Source: JBAXXL01 sp037127915
Lineage (GTDB): Bacteria > Bacteroidota > Ignavibacteria > Kapaibacteriales > UBA2268
Assembly: GCA_037127915.1 (NCBI GenBank)
Contig: JBAXXL010000012.1
Span: 41,327 to 105,326 of the forward strand
Reading direction: 5' to 3'
Length of the DNA stretch: 64,000 bases
The translations under genes and the position numbers were made by a program. Shown here piece by piece: positions 53,427 to 62,706 of the stretch; positions within the stretch are counted from its first letter, which is position 1, and each line of letters opens with the position of its first letter. The notes under the pieces are model-generated. The model was not told the origin of the DNA. It saw only the letters and a list, made by a program, of their open reading frames with translations, and ran no database searches.

Positions 53427-54749
53427 ATGAGAACAAAACACATCGTTCTCGCGCTGGCGATGCTGATAACAGTTGTCGGCAAAGCAAACGCCCAAGACGG
53501 CAGTGAGTACCTGCTATGGGAAAAAACGAAGGATTTTGCTATCAGGAGTATAGCATTTAGTCCGGATGAAACGCAATTGGCTGTATTGGGAGAATATAAC
53601 TGGAATGCTGATACTTCAGTTATAAAAATGCTAAGTGTACAAAACGACGGGGAAGAACTTTTTTCTATTACAACTAAATCACATTCAACATTTTGTTTTT
53701 ACAGCCCCGACGGGAAGTATTTTTTTGTAGATGGAAATAAAGAGACTGCAATTTACGATACAAAAACTTATAACTTACTCAAGGAATTACCTAGAGGGAT
53801 CATTTCATTTTCAGCTGATAACAAGTTATTTTCCCAAGGTTTAGATGGATATAAATTTGGAGTTTATAATTCTGAAACCTTTGAACAGGTATTTGTACAA
53901 AATTTACCTAAGCCGGAAGCAGATGAAAATGGATATTACTACAGCTTTTTTACTCCAAATGGTAAATATTTAGTAGTTAATTTGGGGTTTACTAAGAAAT
54001 ATCCTAACACAGGAAGTAGAACATTACAAGAAATTTATGATGCAAAGACATTTCAGAAATTAGACAAACAAATTAATTGTTTAAAAGAATTTCAATATTT
54101 GATAAGTAGTTCCTTTTCAAACAATGGTCTTTGTGTTAATACTTATGCAAAAGAAGGTAGCAAGAGCACTCAACCAATAGGTTTCCGAATCTACGACTAC
54201 GATAAAGATAGCTTGGTGTGGGAACAAGAAACCAAAAATTATGATGGATTAATTTTTCTTAATACAAAGAATCATCTAATATCAAGATTCTATAATTATG
54301 AGGAAGGAAATCCAGATATGAGGGTTTTTAAATCTTGGAATTTATTATCAAAAAAACAAGATAAAGATATAGATTGTATTCCTGGTAGTTTACAAACATT
54401 ATCAAAATCGGATAAATATTTTTGCAAATCAAATGGAGTTTCATTATGGCTATATGATTTTGAAAAAATGTTCGAAGGAAATGTAACAGTCAATGAACCT
54501 AATAAATCAATCGAAATAAATATAACAACAAATCCTGATAGCAATCTTATCAAAATTGATAAAATAAGTAATGACATTACAAAAATTGCTTTATATGATT
54601 TATCAGGGAATTTAGTTGATACTATATATAAAGCCAATACAGCGACAAATTCAATTGAATACAACACTTCAAAACTAAGTAAAGGTGTTTATTTGATAAA
54701 AATTGATACAGATAAAGAATCTTTTACAAAAAAAATAATTATTGAATAA
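53427..54749 (+). CDS. Secreted WD40-like propeller protein with T9SS tail
   Basis: A 440-residue exported protein with signal peptide (LALAMLITVVGKANAQ), propeller repeats of the WD40/YncE type (RSIAFSPDETQLAV, FCFYSPDGKYFFV, YSFFTPNGKYLVV) and a Por tail (DITKIALYDLSGNLVD, SKGVYLIKIDTD, KKIIIE). Agga ribosome site. Same family as the proteins at 59315 and 61402. Substrate unknown. Confidence 0.85.
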   Translation: MRTKHIVLALAMLITVVGKANAQDGSEYLLWEKTKDFAIRSIAFSPDETQLAVLGEYNWNADTSVIKMLSVQNDGEELFSITTKSHSTFCFYSPDGKYFFVDGNKETAIYDTKTYNLLKELPRGIISFSADNKLFSQGLDGYKFGVYNSETFEQVFVQNLPKPEADENGYYYSFFTPNGKYLVVNLGFTKKYPNTGSRTLQEIYDAKTFQKLDKQINCLKEFQYLISSSFSNNGLCVNTYAKEGSKSTQPIGFRIYDYDKDSLVWEQETKNYDGLIFLNTKNHLISRFYNYEEGNPDMRVFKSWNLLSKKQDKDIDCIPGSLQTLSKSDKYFCKSNGVSLWLYDFEKMFEGNVTVNEPNKSIEINITTNPDSNLIKIDKISNDITKIALYDLSGNLVDTIYKANTATNSIEYNTSKLSKGVYLIKIDTDKESFTKKIIIE

Positions 54750-54763
54750 GGAGTAATTTCAAA

Positions 54764-55092
54764 TGAAACTTATAAAAATAATTATAATATTTCGCAACTA
54801 CGTTGCTCTGACTGCAATCTAATGTCATATTCTATTAATATCGCACAGCTACGCTGTTCAACTACTTTGCGATATAGCACTACTATACTGTTCAATCACG
54901 TAGTGATGCCATATTAATAGGAAATATGAACTTCTGATTAGATGAGTTCCGTAGGAACGGAATATTGACGGGTTACTCCCAGCCGGTACTACCGATTATC
55001 AAATAGATTTATCATCGCAACCATCGGGTATGTATATTATTACCATCGAATCGGATGGAATGCAGTATATAAAGAAATTTGTGAAGGAGTAA
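54764..55092 (+). pseudogene. Gutted T9SS protein gene filled with hairpins
   Basis: A gene start (ATG 54764, gga upstream, MKLIKIIIIF) survives, and the end of a Por tail survives at 54955-55092 (TTDYQIDLSSQPSGMYIITI to KKFVKE). Between them lie four short perfect hairpins with 5-bp stems and TAC/GTA loops: 54794-54806, 54845-54857, 54895-54907 and 54946-54958. The body of the gene is gone. Fills the 54750-55176 spacer. Confidence 0.6.
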
Positions 55093-55114
55093 AGATATAT
55101 TTCAAATAATCAGT

Positions 55115-55152
55115 AAGATGGACTCTGTTTTAAAAATAGAGTCCATCTTTAC
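55115..55152. terminator. Bidirectional terminator
   Basis: AAGATGGACTCT (55115-55126) pairs with AGAGTCCATCTT (55138-55149); inner GTTTT/AAAAT extends it. Lies between the relic and serC. Confidence 0.8.
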
Positions 55153-55176
55153 TAAATATAAAAAAATACAATGTAT

Positions 55177-56271
55177 TTATTTGTTTGCTTTGTAAAATTC
55201 TTCCATGAATTTCGATAAAGCTTTAGCTGATTCCATAGGGCAAGCATTATAAACAGAAGCGCGTACGCCGCCAACCGAACGGTGACCTTTCAAACCTAAC
55301 ATATTCAATGCTTTTGCTTCTTTTATGAATTGATCTTCCAATTCCGGTTTACGCAAATTGAAAGTGATGTTCATAAATGAACGGTCAATTGGATTTAATA
55401 CTGAACCTTTATAAAAATCATTCATCGTGTCGATAGCACCGTAGATATAACCTGCTTTTTCAGCATTCATTTCTTCGATTTTTCCTAAACCGCCTTTGTT
55501 CAAAATCCATTTCAATGTTTGACCAACAACATAGATTGGGAATACAGGAGGTGTATTGAATAATGATTCTTCTTTAACGTGTGTTTTATAGTTCAACATA
55601 GTTGGTACGTCCGGATAAGCGCATTTTTCCAACCAATCTTTTTTAATAATTGCCATAACAACGCCAGCCGGTCCGATATTTTTTTGCGCACCAGCATAAA
55701 TAAGGCTATATTTTGAGAAATCATATTGTCTTGAAAACATATTTGAAGACATATCGGCAATAAGAGGAATACTTACGTCCGGAGTTTCTTTCAACTCAGT
55801 ACCGTAAATAGTGTTATTAGTTGTGATATGAACGTAATCGGAATCATCGTCAACTTTCCAACCGCGTGGAAGATAATTAAAGTTTGCGTCTTTAGAAGTA
55901 GCAGTTTCTTTAACTGTTAAATTTCTTTGTTTAGCCACCCATACAGCTTCTTTGTAGGCTTTTGTCGCCCATACGCCTGTATTTATATATTCTGCTTTTT
56001 TATTTAAAAAGTTCGTTGGTACAGTCAAAAACTGTTGGCTTGCACCACCGCCAACGAAAATCACTGCATAATCTGCGGCAGATAAGCCTGCTATTTCCAA
56101 ACAGTCAGCTTGAGCTTCTTGAATTACTTTTTCAAAGTCTTTCGAACGGTGGCTAATTTCTAAAATAGAAACGCCTAAGTTATTGAAATCCATAGCGGCA
56201 TCGCGCGCTTTTTCTAATACTTCAACCGGCAATATAGCTGGACCTGCGAAGAAATTGTGTGCTCTGTTCAT
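55177..56271 (-). CDS. serC: Phosphoserine aminotransferase
   Basis: A 364-residue PLP enzyme converting 3-phosphohydroxypyruvate to phosphoserine in serine synthesis (and acting in pyridoxal phosphate synthesis in some bacteria). NFFAGPAILPVEVLEKA opens the family, EISHRSKDF follows, and the PLP lysine is in YAGAQKNIGPAG. GHRSVGGVRASVYNACP is the C-terminal substrate segment. Full length. Ends at a shared terminator. Confidence 0.96.
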   Translation of the reverse strand: MNRAHNFFAGPAILPVEVLEKARDAAMDFNNLGVSILEISHRSKDFEKVIQEAQADCLEIAGLSAADYAVIFVGGGASQQFLTVPTNFLNKKAEYINTGVWATKAYKEAVWVAKQRNLTVKETATSKDANFNYLPRGWKVDDDSDYVHITTNNTIYGTELKETPDVSIPLIADMSSNMFSRQYDFSKYSLIYAGAQKNIGPAGVVMAIIKKDWLEKCAYPDVPTMLNYKTHVKEESLFNTPPVFPIYVVGQTLKWILNKGGLGKIEEMNAEKAGYIYGAIDTMNDFYKGSVLNPIDRSFMNITFNLRKPELEDQFIKEAKALNMLGLKGHRSVGGVRASVYNACPMESAKALSKFMEEFYKANK

Positions 56272-56395
56272 GTCAACTCCAAATAATTTTAATTATTGAA
56301 TAAGAAAAAAAACAAAATTAATAAAAATTAACCAATTGCAAACGTTTTTTAAAATAAATTCTAAATAAATAACATTATCCTAGAAAATTTTATTG

Positions 56396-58492
56396 TTAAA
56401 ACAATTTGGAAGTCCGCTCCAATAGGGCTTCTTGTGCCGAGAATGCTTCTTCATCCAAATCGTATCCTATCTGAGTATAAGAACCGTCACAATTGAGTTT
56501 CCATGAATTAGTGTTGTCTTTCCAATAGAAATTCAGATATTCCATAATCATATTTTTCGTTTTTTCTTCTTGAATGACAAACATTGATTCTACTCGACGG
56601 TGCATATTGCGGCTCATCCAATCGGCACTCGATAGGAAAATCTTTTCATCTCCCCCATTTCGGAAATATAATATTCTCGAATGTTCCAGAAATCTCCCTA
56701 CTATGCTCTTAACTTCAATATTCTCGCTCATTCCGGGAACACCCGGGCGCAAACAGCAAATCCCGCGGATAATCAATTTGATTCTTACACCCTTTTGGCT
56801 GGCTTTATAAAGTGCATTGATAATCTCCCTTTGCGACAAAGCATTCATTTTGGCGATAATCAATCCCGGGTTGTCATCGGTGTGGGTCTCAATCTCACGC
56901 TCAATTAGCTCTAAAGTTTTATCAAAAAGATATTCCGGAGCTGTAATCAATTTGCTCCATTCGGTATGATGTGAATATCCCGTAAGATGATTGAAGAAGC
57001 TTATCGCGTCTTTAGCAAAATCGGGATTTGCAGTAAACAATCCGATATCGGAATACTGCTGAGCGGTGATTTGGTTATAATTACCTGTTGATATATGAAC
57101 ATAAGTTCGCATTTTATCAACTTCTTTTCTGACAACGATAGCTATTTTACTGTGTGTTTTTAATCCGGGTACTCCGTAAACGACGTGTGCACCTGTTTTT
57201 TCTAATTCTCTCGCCCACACTATATTCTTTTCTTCATCGAATCGAGCTTTTAATTCCACCAAAGCGGTAACAAATTTACCGTTATCGGCGGCACGCACCA
57301 AAGCGCGGACAATATCGGAATCTTTGTTAGTTCTATATAGTGTGATTTTTATAGCCGCCACATCAGGATCGGTGGAAGCATCATCAATAAATTTAAGTAC
57401 ACTGCTGTCAAACGAATCATACGGATGGTGAACTATATAATCTGATTTTTTGATCATATTAAATACGTCGTTACCCGCTTTTGTAAATGGTTTAAAGTTA
57501 GCAGGCGCGAAAGGTTTATATTTCAACTTTCTGATATCGAGAGAATACAAGAACATAAAGTCCGAAAGCCCTAATGGACGGTCAATTATATAAACATCAT
57601 CGGGCTGGAGACTCAAAGATTGAATCAAAAAGCGTGACAAATATTTTGGCAATCGGGAGCTATGCTCTAACCTCACGGCGGCTTTTCCCCAATGACGAGT
57701 TTTTAATAGACCGGAGATTTCGGAGATTAAATCTTCTGCTTCGTCTTCGGCTACTTCAATATCGGCATCACGAGTGATTCTAAATGTATTTGTGGTTATG
57801 ATATTCATTCCCGGGAAGAGCAAAAATGAAAACTCTTGAATCAGGTCTTCAATCAAAATAAACTGATTGCCGTCGAGCCAAGTCAACTCTATAAACTTTG
57901 GCAAAATATTTGGTATTTGCACAAATGCGAATTTATTATCACTGCTTTTAGTTCGTTTGTCCTTGAGTACGAATGCGATATTTAAACTTCGGTTTATCAA
58001 GCGCGGAAATGGATTATTACGGCTTAAACTGATTGGTGTTAAAGCCGGTAAAATATTGTCAACGAAATATTCGCTGAGTTTATTACGGCTTTTTCTATCC
58101 AAATCGTTGTATTTTCGGATAAATATTCCATTTTCCTCTAATTCCGGCAATATCACATCCATCAATAACCGTTCTTGGCGCTCATAAAGAGGTACCAAAC
58201 GCTTTTTGATTTCTTTCAACTGGGCGGCAGGCGACATCCCATCGAAAGATAGTTCGATTCCGGCATCGGTCATTTGGCTTTTCAACCCGGCTACCCTGAT
58301 TTGGAAAAACTCATCCATATTGGAGCTGACAATGATGCAGAATTTTAATCTTTCTAATAATGGATTTTCGGGGTTTTCTGCTTCGACCAGAACCCGATAA
58401 TTAAATTCTATGGCGCTCAATTCGCGATTTATATAATTATCCGGATTGGCAACCCAATTTTTATTTTTCGTTTTTGTAGATTTTTCTTTCAT
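56396..58492 (-). CDS. ppk1: Polyphosphate kinase 1
   Basis: A 698-residue enzyme making inorganic polyphosphate from ATP. N-terminal WVANPDNYINRELSAIEFN, HHPYDSFDSSV, the autophosphorylated histidine region LKTHSKIAIVVRKE and HISTGNYNQ are all seen in order. A longer frame runs to 58591 but would add a membrane-like extension and overlap the divergent umuD gene, so ATG 58492 is chosen. Membrane-associated in the family. Confidence 0.94.
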   Translation of the reverse strand: MKEKSTKTKNKNWVANPDNYINRELSAIEFNYRVLVEAENPENPLLERLKFCIIVSSNMDEFFQIRVAGLKSQMTDAGIELSFDGMSPAAQLKEIKKRLVPLYERQERLLMDVILPELEENGIFIRKYNDLDRKSRNKLSEYFVDNILPALTPISLSRNNPFPRLINRSLNIAFVLKDKRTKSSDNKFAFVQIPNILPKFIELTWLDGNQFILIEDLIQEFSFLLFPGMNIITTNTFRITRDADIEVAEDEAEDLISEISGLLKTRHWGKAAVRLEHSSRLPKYLSRFLIQSLSLQPDDVYIIDRPLGLSDFMFLYSLDIRKLKYKPFAPANFKPFTKAGNDVFNMIKKSDYIVHHPYDSFDSSVLKFIDDASTDPDVAAIKITLYRTNKDSDIVRALVRAADNGKFVTALVELKARFDEEKNIVWARELEKTGAHVVYGVPGLKTHSKIAIVVRKEVDKMRTYVHISTGNYNQITAQQYSDIGLFTANPDFAKDAISFFNHLTGYSHHTEWSKLITAPEYLFDKTLELIEREIETHTDDNPGLIIAKMNALSQREIINALYKASQKGVRIKLIIRGICCLRPGVPGMSENIEVKSIVGRFLEHSRILYFRNGGDEKIFLSSADWMSRNMHRRVESMFVIQEEKTKNMIMEYLNFYWKDNTNSWKLNCDGSYTQIGYDLDEEAFSAQEALLERTSKLF

Positions 58493-58565
58493 TGAAGTAA
58501 ATAATTCTATATTTTTGTTTTTTAAAATTAACCAAAATAAACTTAAAATTATACAATTTATTTGA

Positions 58566-59012
58566 ATGAAAAAAATTATTATAAAAAACATTGAAAAAAT
58601 ATTTCAACCAAATATGGATTCCCGAAGTGATTATCCAATATTTTTGGAATCAGTTTCGGCAGGTTTTCCTTCGCCGGCGGACGATTATTTAGAAGGTAAG
58701 TTAGATTTAAATGAACACTTAGTGCGCAATCCCGCATCGACATTCTTTGTTCGCGTAACCGGTGATTCGATGATTAACGCCGGTATTTATTCGGGTGATA
58801 TATTAATCGTCGATCGTTCGCTAACCACAAAAAGCGGTAATATAGTAATAGCGGTTTTGGATGGTGAATTGACTGTCAAACGATTTATTTACGAAAACGG
58901 AACCGTAAAGCTCTATCCTGAAAATCCATTGTACCAAGCGATCGAAGTTCGCGGTGAAATGAAATTCGAAGTTTGGGGAGTCGTTCGCACAGTTATTCAT
59001 AATGTGCTGTAG
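58566..59012 (+). CDS. UmuD-like S24 peptidase
   Basis: A 148-residue S24/LexA-type self-cleaving protein. The cleavage site is A32-G33 in SAGFPSPADDYLE, the serine is S68 (VTGDSMI) and the lysine K105 (ELTVKRF), matching UmuD. In UmuD-UmuC the cleaved form joins polymerase V. No umuC gene follows; a terminator comes 26 bp after the stop. DNA-damage regulation is expected, but no LexA box is recognised. Confidence 0.9.
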   Translation: MKKIIIKNIEKIFQPNMDSRSDYPIFLESVSAGFPSPADDYLEGKLDLNEHLVRNPASTFFVRVTGDSMINAGIYSGDILIVDRSLTTKSGNIVIAVLDGELTVKRFIYENGTVKLYPENPLYQAIEVRGEMKFEVWGVVRTVIHNVL

Positions 59013-59037
59013 AGGATTTTTTATCTCCCAATTATCT

Positions 59038-59071
59038 CGTTCCAAAGCTCCTGCTTTGGAACGTTTTTTTT
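59038..59071 (+). terminator. Terminator after umuD-like gene
   Basis: 11-bp stem CGTTCCAAAGC/GCTTTGGAACG (59038-59048, 59053-59063) and eight T. Confidence 0.93.
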
Positions 59072-59160
59072 GTACCTGTTCGCTCATTTATTTCTTAATA
59101 ATATAATAAATATTTTCAAAAAATAAAATTATTATTTGTTAATTCTAAATAAATTTAGTA

Positions 59161-59250
59161 ATTTAGAAACGTAAATACAAGCAAAACATAAATTATTATT
59201 ATAGGAGAAATCAAAGACAAAAAACACCGATTTAAGATTTAATTTGGAAA
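59161..59250 (+). promoter_or_regulatory. Conserved leader, copy 2
   Basis: Second copy of the 90-bp leader described at 53271. It lies 65 bp before the propeller gene at 59315, in the 59013-59314 spacer that otherwise holds only a terminator. Confidence 0.55.
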
Positions 59251-59314
59251 TTCGTATTAAGATAAATATTTTAACCGATAATCGGTTAATTAAACACTTA
59301 TGGAGATTTGAATT

Positions 59315-60607
59315 ATGAGAGCTAAACACTTATTAATCATCGCGGCAGTAATTATAGCCGCAATTACGCAACTGCAAGCTCAGCCGGCAGTTGAAACGAT
59401 CAATGTGGACACTTTAGCCTATCTTGGCAAAGGAGTTGCCGGTGAAGCAGGAGGAGCATTTTTCCTTCCTGATGGTAATATTATTGCCTTATGGAAAGAC
59501 ACACCACTAATCATTGATTCAAAATCGGGTGAGATTTTGAGAACATTGGAGTCATGCAATTCTGAGTCAGTCGGAAGAGCAAAAGTTTCAAAAGACGGAA
59601 AAAGATTTATAGCAACAAAAATGGGTCCAGAACTTGTTATTTGGGACGTTGAAACTGGTAAAATACTTACTAACTCAGGAAACATTCATGGATATTGTTT
59701 TTCACCCGATGGTACAAAACTATACATAAGCGGAGGAAATCCTAACAATTATGGTGCTATTAGAGTTGTGGATATGAATACATTGGAGGAAATAGAAAGA
59801 TTTGGTAAATTCTCAAGTGGATTTCTAATTGATATTTCTCCTGATGGGCAAACGATTGTTGCCTATGTTACTAAAGAGCATAATCAATCAGATCCGATAA
59901 CAAGCCAAATCGTTCAAATCAATCTGAACGATAAGAAGAATTACACAGTGGTTGAGACAATGGAACCGGGCATTAAGTCTCTCCAATTTTCCCCTGACGG
60001 GAAGCAAATTGCTTTGCTTTATGACAATGGAAATTATATATATATATATATATATGATTTAGAAACAAAGGAGAAGAAGTACATTAGGTCTGAAGAACTA
60101 TCAATTCTGTTTGGATTTGATATAGCAGTAATGGGAAATCCTTTTTATCTAGATGGAAATACAATTTTGTTCAGTATTATTGATTTTCCATTTAAAAAAT
60201 ATTATTTTCTTGATTGGAATATTTCTGAAAATATGGTTAAAAACTATATAGGATTTAATACAAATAGAAGTATTGATATAAAAGATAGCATAGCGTTACT
60301 ATGCAGTCAAGGTGGTTTATTGGGATTTCTAAATAAGAACTTTGTGTCGGTAAAAGATAATATCCCCACAAATGAAAGTATTTTAACATATAACAATAAT
60401 CAGTTAGAATTTAATTCTGATATAGCTTTTATTGCTGAGTCAACGATTTACGATACTACCGGAAAACAAATAGCTAATCTTGGTACCGAAGCATTTCTTG
60501 TTGGTAGAAATACAATCCAGGTTAACCAGCCATTGCCAATAGGAGTTTACTTACTTACAATAAAAAATGATACTAATCAATTTAGTTATAAATTTATTGT
60601 GGAGTAA
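59315..60607 (+). CDS. Secreted propeller protein with T9SS tail (tandem unit 1)
   Basis: A 430-residue exported protein: signal peptide (HLLIIAAVIIAAITQLQAQ), WD40/YncE-like repeats (GAFFLPDGNIIALW, GYCFSPDGTKLYIS, SLQFSPDGKQIALL) and a C-terminal tail (STIYDTTGKQIANL, PIGVYLLTIKND, FIVE). Positions 60035-60055 are a perfect alternating TA run coding Tyr/Ile; a length change of one unit would shift the frame. Paralogue at 61402 and more distantly at 53427. Ggag ribosome site. Confidence 0.83.
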   Translation: MRAKHLLIIAAVIIAAITQLQAQPAVETINVDTLAYLGKGVAGEAGGAFFLPDGNIIALWKDTPLIIDSKSGEILRTLESCNSESVGRAKVSKDGKRFIATKMGPELVIWDVETGKILTNSGNIHGYCFSPDGTKLYISGGNPNNYGAIRVVDMNTLEEIERFGKFSSGFLIDISPDGQTIVAYVTKEHNQSDPITSQIVQINLNDKKNYTVVETMEPGIKSLQFSPDGKQIALLYDNGNYIYIYIYDLETKEKKYIRSEELSILFGFDIAVMGNPFYLDGNTILFSIIDFPFKKYYFLDWNISENMVKNYIGFNTNRSIDIKDSIALLCSQGGLLGFLNKNFVSVKDNIPTNESILTYNNNQLEFNSDIAFIAESTIYDTTGKQIANLGTEAFLVGRNTIQVNQPLPIGVYLLTIKNDTNQFSYKFIVE

Positions 60608-60612
60608 ATAAA

Positions 60613-61209
60613 ATGAGAAATAAATTGATATTAACGGTATTAGTACTTGTGATAACCAATATAATTAATGCTTACTCACAAAACCATAACATTCGTCAAT
60701 TAAAATTTGTTTTGAACGGAGTTGATTCAACATTTATTAACGATACTGTTGGTGACTTTAAAGGACCGGATTCAGTCGTAATTGGATACCAATGGGGCAA
60801 CGAACCATCTGTAAGTAAAGCTATATATGCCAATCAGAACTGCGTAATTAAAGACTTTTTATTTGATAGTCTTGGTCACTCTGAACCAAAAGCTGCTCAG
60901 GACAGCGCTTATCTAATGATAAGCGATTACGCATTTTTCACTGCTTCGCTTGGTGACACGGCTTTATGTTCATCACATTCAATGACGTGGGAACCCAATA
61001 TGCTTGTTGACGCAAATGATACTCAATGGGAAATAATAGCTAAAAGACCAAACGATCCCACACATCCAATTTTTGGTTTTAATATGAAAAACGGATTAAC
61101 ACCACCATCGGGTGCTAATGTTAGCTTTCTATTAATACCAAATACGGCTTATATTGGTGATACTGTATTTTCTAATCCTTTTGCTTCTGAATATCTTTAT
61201 AGGAGCTAA
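60613..61209 (+). CDS. Truncated companion protein (tandem unit 1)
   Basis: A 198-residue exported protein (signal peptide ILTVLVLVITNIINAYSQ) that matches the first 203 or so residues of the protein starting at 62707, sharing LKFVLNGVDST, PDSVVIGYQWGNEPSVSK and LCSSHSMTWEPNML. It stops at EYLYRS, where the paralogue reads on for at least 230 more residues. Family unknown. Five bp after the propeller gene. Probably a 3'-truncated copy, possibly non-functional. Confidence 0.7.
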   Translation: MRNKLILTVLVLVITNIINAYSQNHNIRQLKFVLNGVDSTFINDTVGDFKGPDSVVIGYQWGNEPSVSKAIYANQNCVIKDFLFDSLGHSEPKAAQDSAYLMISDYAFFTASLGDTALCSSHSMTWEPNMLVDANDTQWEIIAKRPNDPTHPIFGFNMKNGLTPPSGANVSFLLIPNTAYIGDTVFSNPFASEYLYRS

Positions 61210-61401
61210 ATTAATTCATTTTTTATTTTTATATAATAATTAAATATTATTTTATTAAATTTGAATTAGTTCCACTTTCAAAATCCAACTAAGTTTTTTT
61301 TATTCAGTTTTTATTTAAAATTGACTAAAGAAAACAATAATTTGAATTATTTTTAGTTACCCACAGTGGGTGATTATAACACTAATTAAGGAGAAAACCT
61401 T

Positions 61402-62703
61402 ATGAAAGTAATTAGGATTCTTATTGTCGCGGCGGCACTGCTGACCGCATTTACGCCCTTATGGGCAATTCCCGACGTGCCGACTTTGCAAGTCGATACC
61501 TTGGTTAACCTAAGCAAAACAGGTGGTGGCGAAGCTCAAGGAGCACTATTTCTTCCTGATGGCAATATAATTGCGATTTGGAAAGGACGACCAATGATTA
61601 TTGATTCCAAGTCGGGAGAAATCATTAGGAATTTAGATGCACTTCCAAGTGGATATGCGTCAGATCCAAAAATTACCAAAGATGGTACTAGGTTGATAAC
61701 TCGGGTTTCGGGACCGGAGTTGGCAATATGGGATATACCAACAGGTAAAATTATTAAACAATTCAAGTTTCAAGTTGGGTGGTGTTGCATATCACCTGAT
61801 GGAACAAAAATGTACCTTACTTTACCCAACAAGAATGATAACCCTGGACAAATAGTAATTTATGATATGGTAACCTTCCAAGAAATTGATAGATTAAAAT
61901 ACCCAAATATGACTTGGGGCAGTCAAATTGATATTTCACCTGACGGGCAGACACTTGCTGTTTCAGTAGGTTATAAAGTAAATGATACCTTCAGTAACAA
62001 ATTTATTTTAATCAATCTAAATGACAAGAAGAATTACACCACAATTGAATCACTTAAATTACAGATTTATTCCATGGAATTTTCACCTGACGGAAAACAA
62101 GTCGCGTTCCTTTACAATAACGGTGACGATATATATATATATATATATAACTTAGAAACCAAAGAGAAAAAATATATAAGAAAAGAAGAATTAACTGCGT
62201 TGTTTGGATTTAATGTTGTTGCTATAGGTCAACCTAGATTTATTGATTCGAATACTCTATTTACAGGTGTAACAAACGGTTCTGACAATGGTAACTTTAA
62301 CTTTTCGTGGAATATTTTAGAAAGAAGAATCAAATCTTTGATTAACTTTAAATATAATCAAAGTGTTAATGTAAAGGATAGTTTATTACTTTTATGCAAT
62401 TATTTCGGTGTTATTGGTTATTTAAATAAAACCGTTGCACCTGTAAAGGATCTAGTAATTCCAAAGGAAAATAATATAAATTTTATAAATAACCATTTAG
62501 AATATTATTCTGATAAACCTTTCATCGGCGAATCGCATTTATATGATATAAATGGAAAACTTATTGCTTATCTCGGAGCACAATTGTTCAAATCCGGAAA
62601 AAACATGATACCGATTGAATATTCATTATCAAATGGTATTTATCTTATTACTATAATAAGCGATAATGAACAAATAAGTAAAAAGTTTTTGGTGGAGAGA
62701 TAG
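61402..62703 (+). CDS. Secreted propeller protein with T9SS tail (tandem unit 2)
   Basis: A 433-residue paralogue of the protein at 59315: signal peptide (ILIVAAALLTAFTPLWA), repeats GALFLPDGNIIAIW, GWCCISPDGTKMYLT and SMEFSPDGKQVAFL, and a sorting-type end (SHLYDINGKLIAYL, SNGIYLITIISD, KKFLVER). A 21-base alternating AT run (62129-62149) occupies the same place in the protein as in the first copy. Aaggag ribosome site; ACCCACaGTGGGT palindrome about 30 bp upstream of it. Confidence 0.83.
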   Translation: MKVIRILIVAAALLTAFTPLWAIPDVPTLQVDTLVNLSKTGGGEAQGALFLPDGNIIAIWKGRPMIIDSKSGEIIRNLDALPSGYASDPKITKDGTRLITRVSGPELAIWDIPTGKIIKQFKFQVGWCCISPDGTKMYLTLPNKNDNPGQIVIYDMVTFQEIDRLKYPNMTWGSQIDISPDGQTLAVSVGYKVNDTFSNKFILINLNDKKNYTTIESLKLQIYSMEFSPDGKQVAFLYNNGDDIYIYIYNLETKEKKYIRKEELTALFGFNVVAIGQPRFIDSNTLFTGVTNGSDNGNFNFSWNILERRIKSLINFKYNQSVNVKDSLLLLCNYFGVIGYLNKTVAPVKDLVIPKENNINFINNHLEYYSDKPFIGESHLYDINGKLIAYLGAQLFKSGKNMIPIEYSLSNGIYLITIISDNEQISKKFLVER

Positions 62704-62706
62704 ATA

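Noticed and set aside
58493..58591. Longer N-terminus for polyphosphate kinase
   Set aside because: It would overlap the start of the divergent umuD-like gene and add a hydrophobic piece not found in the family.
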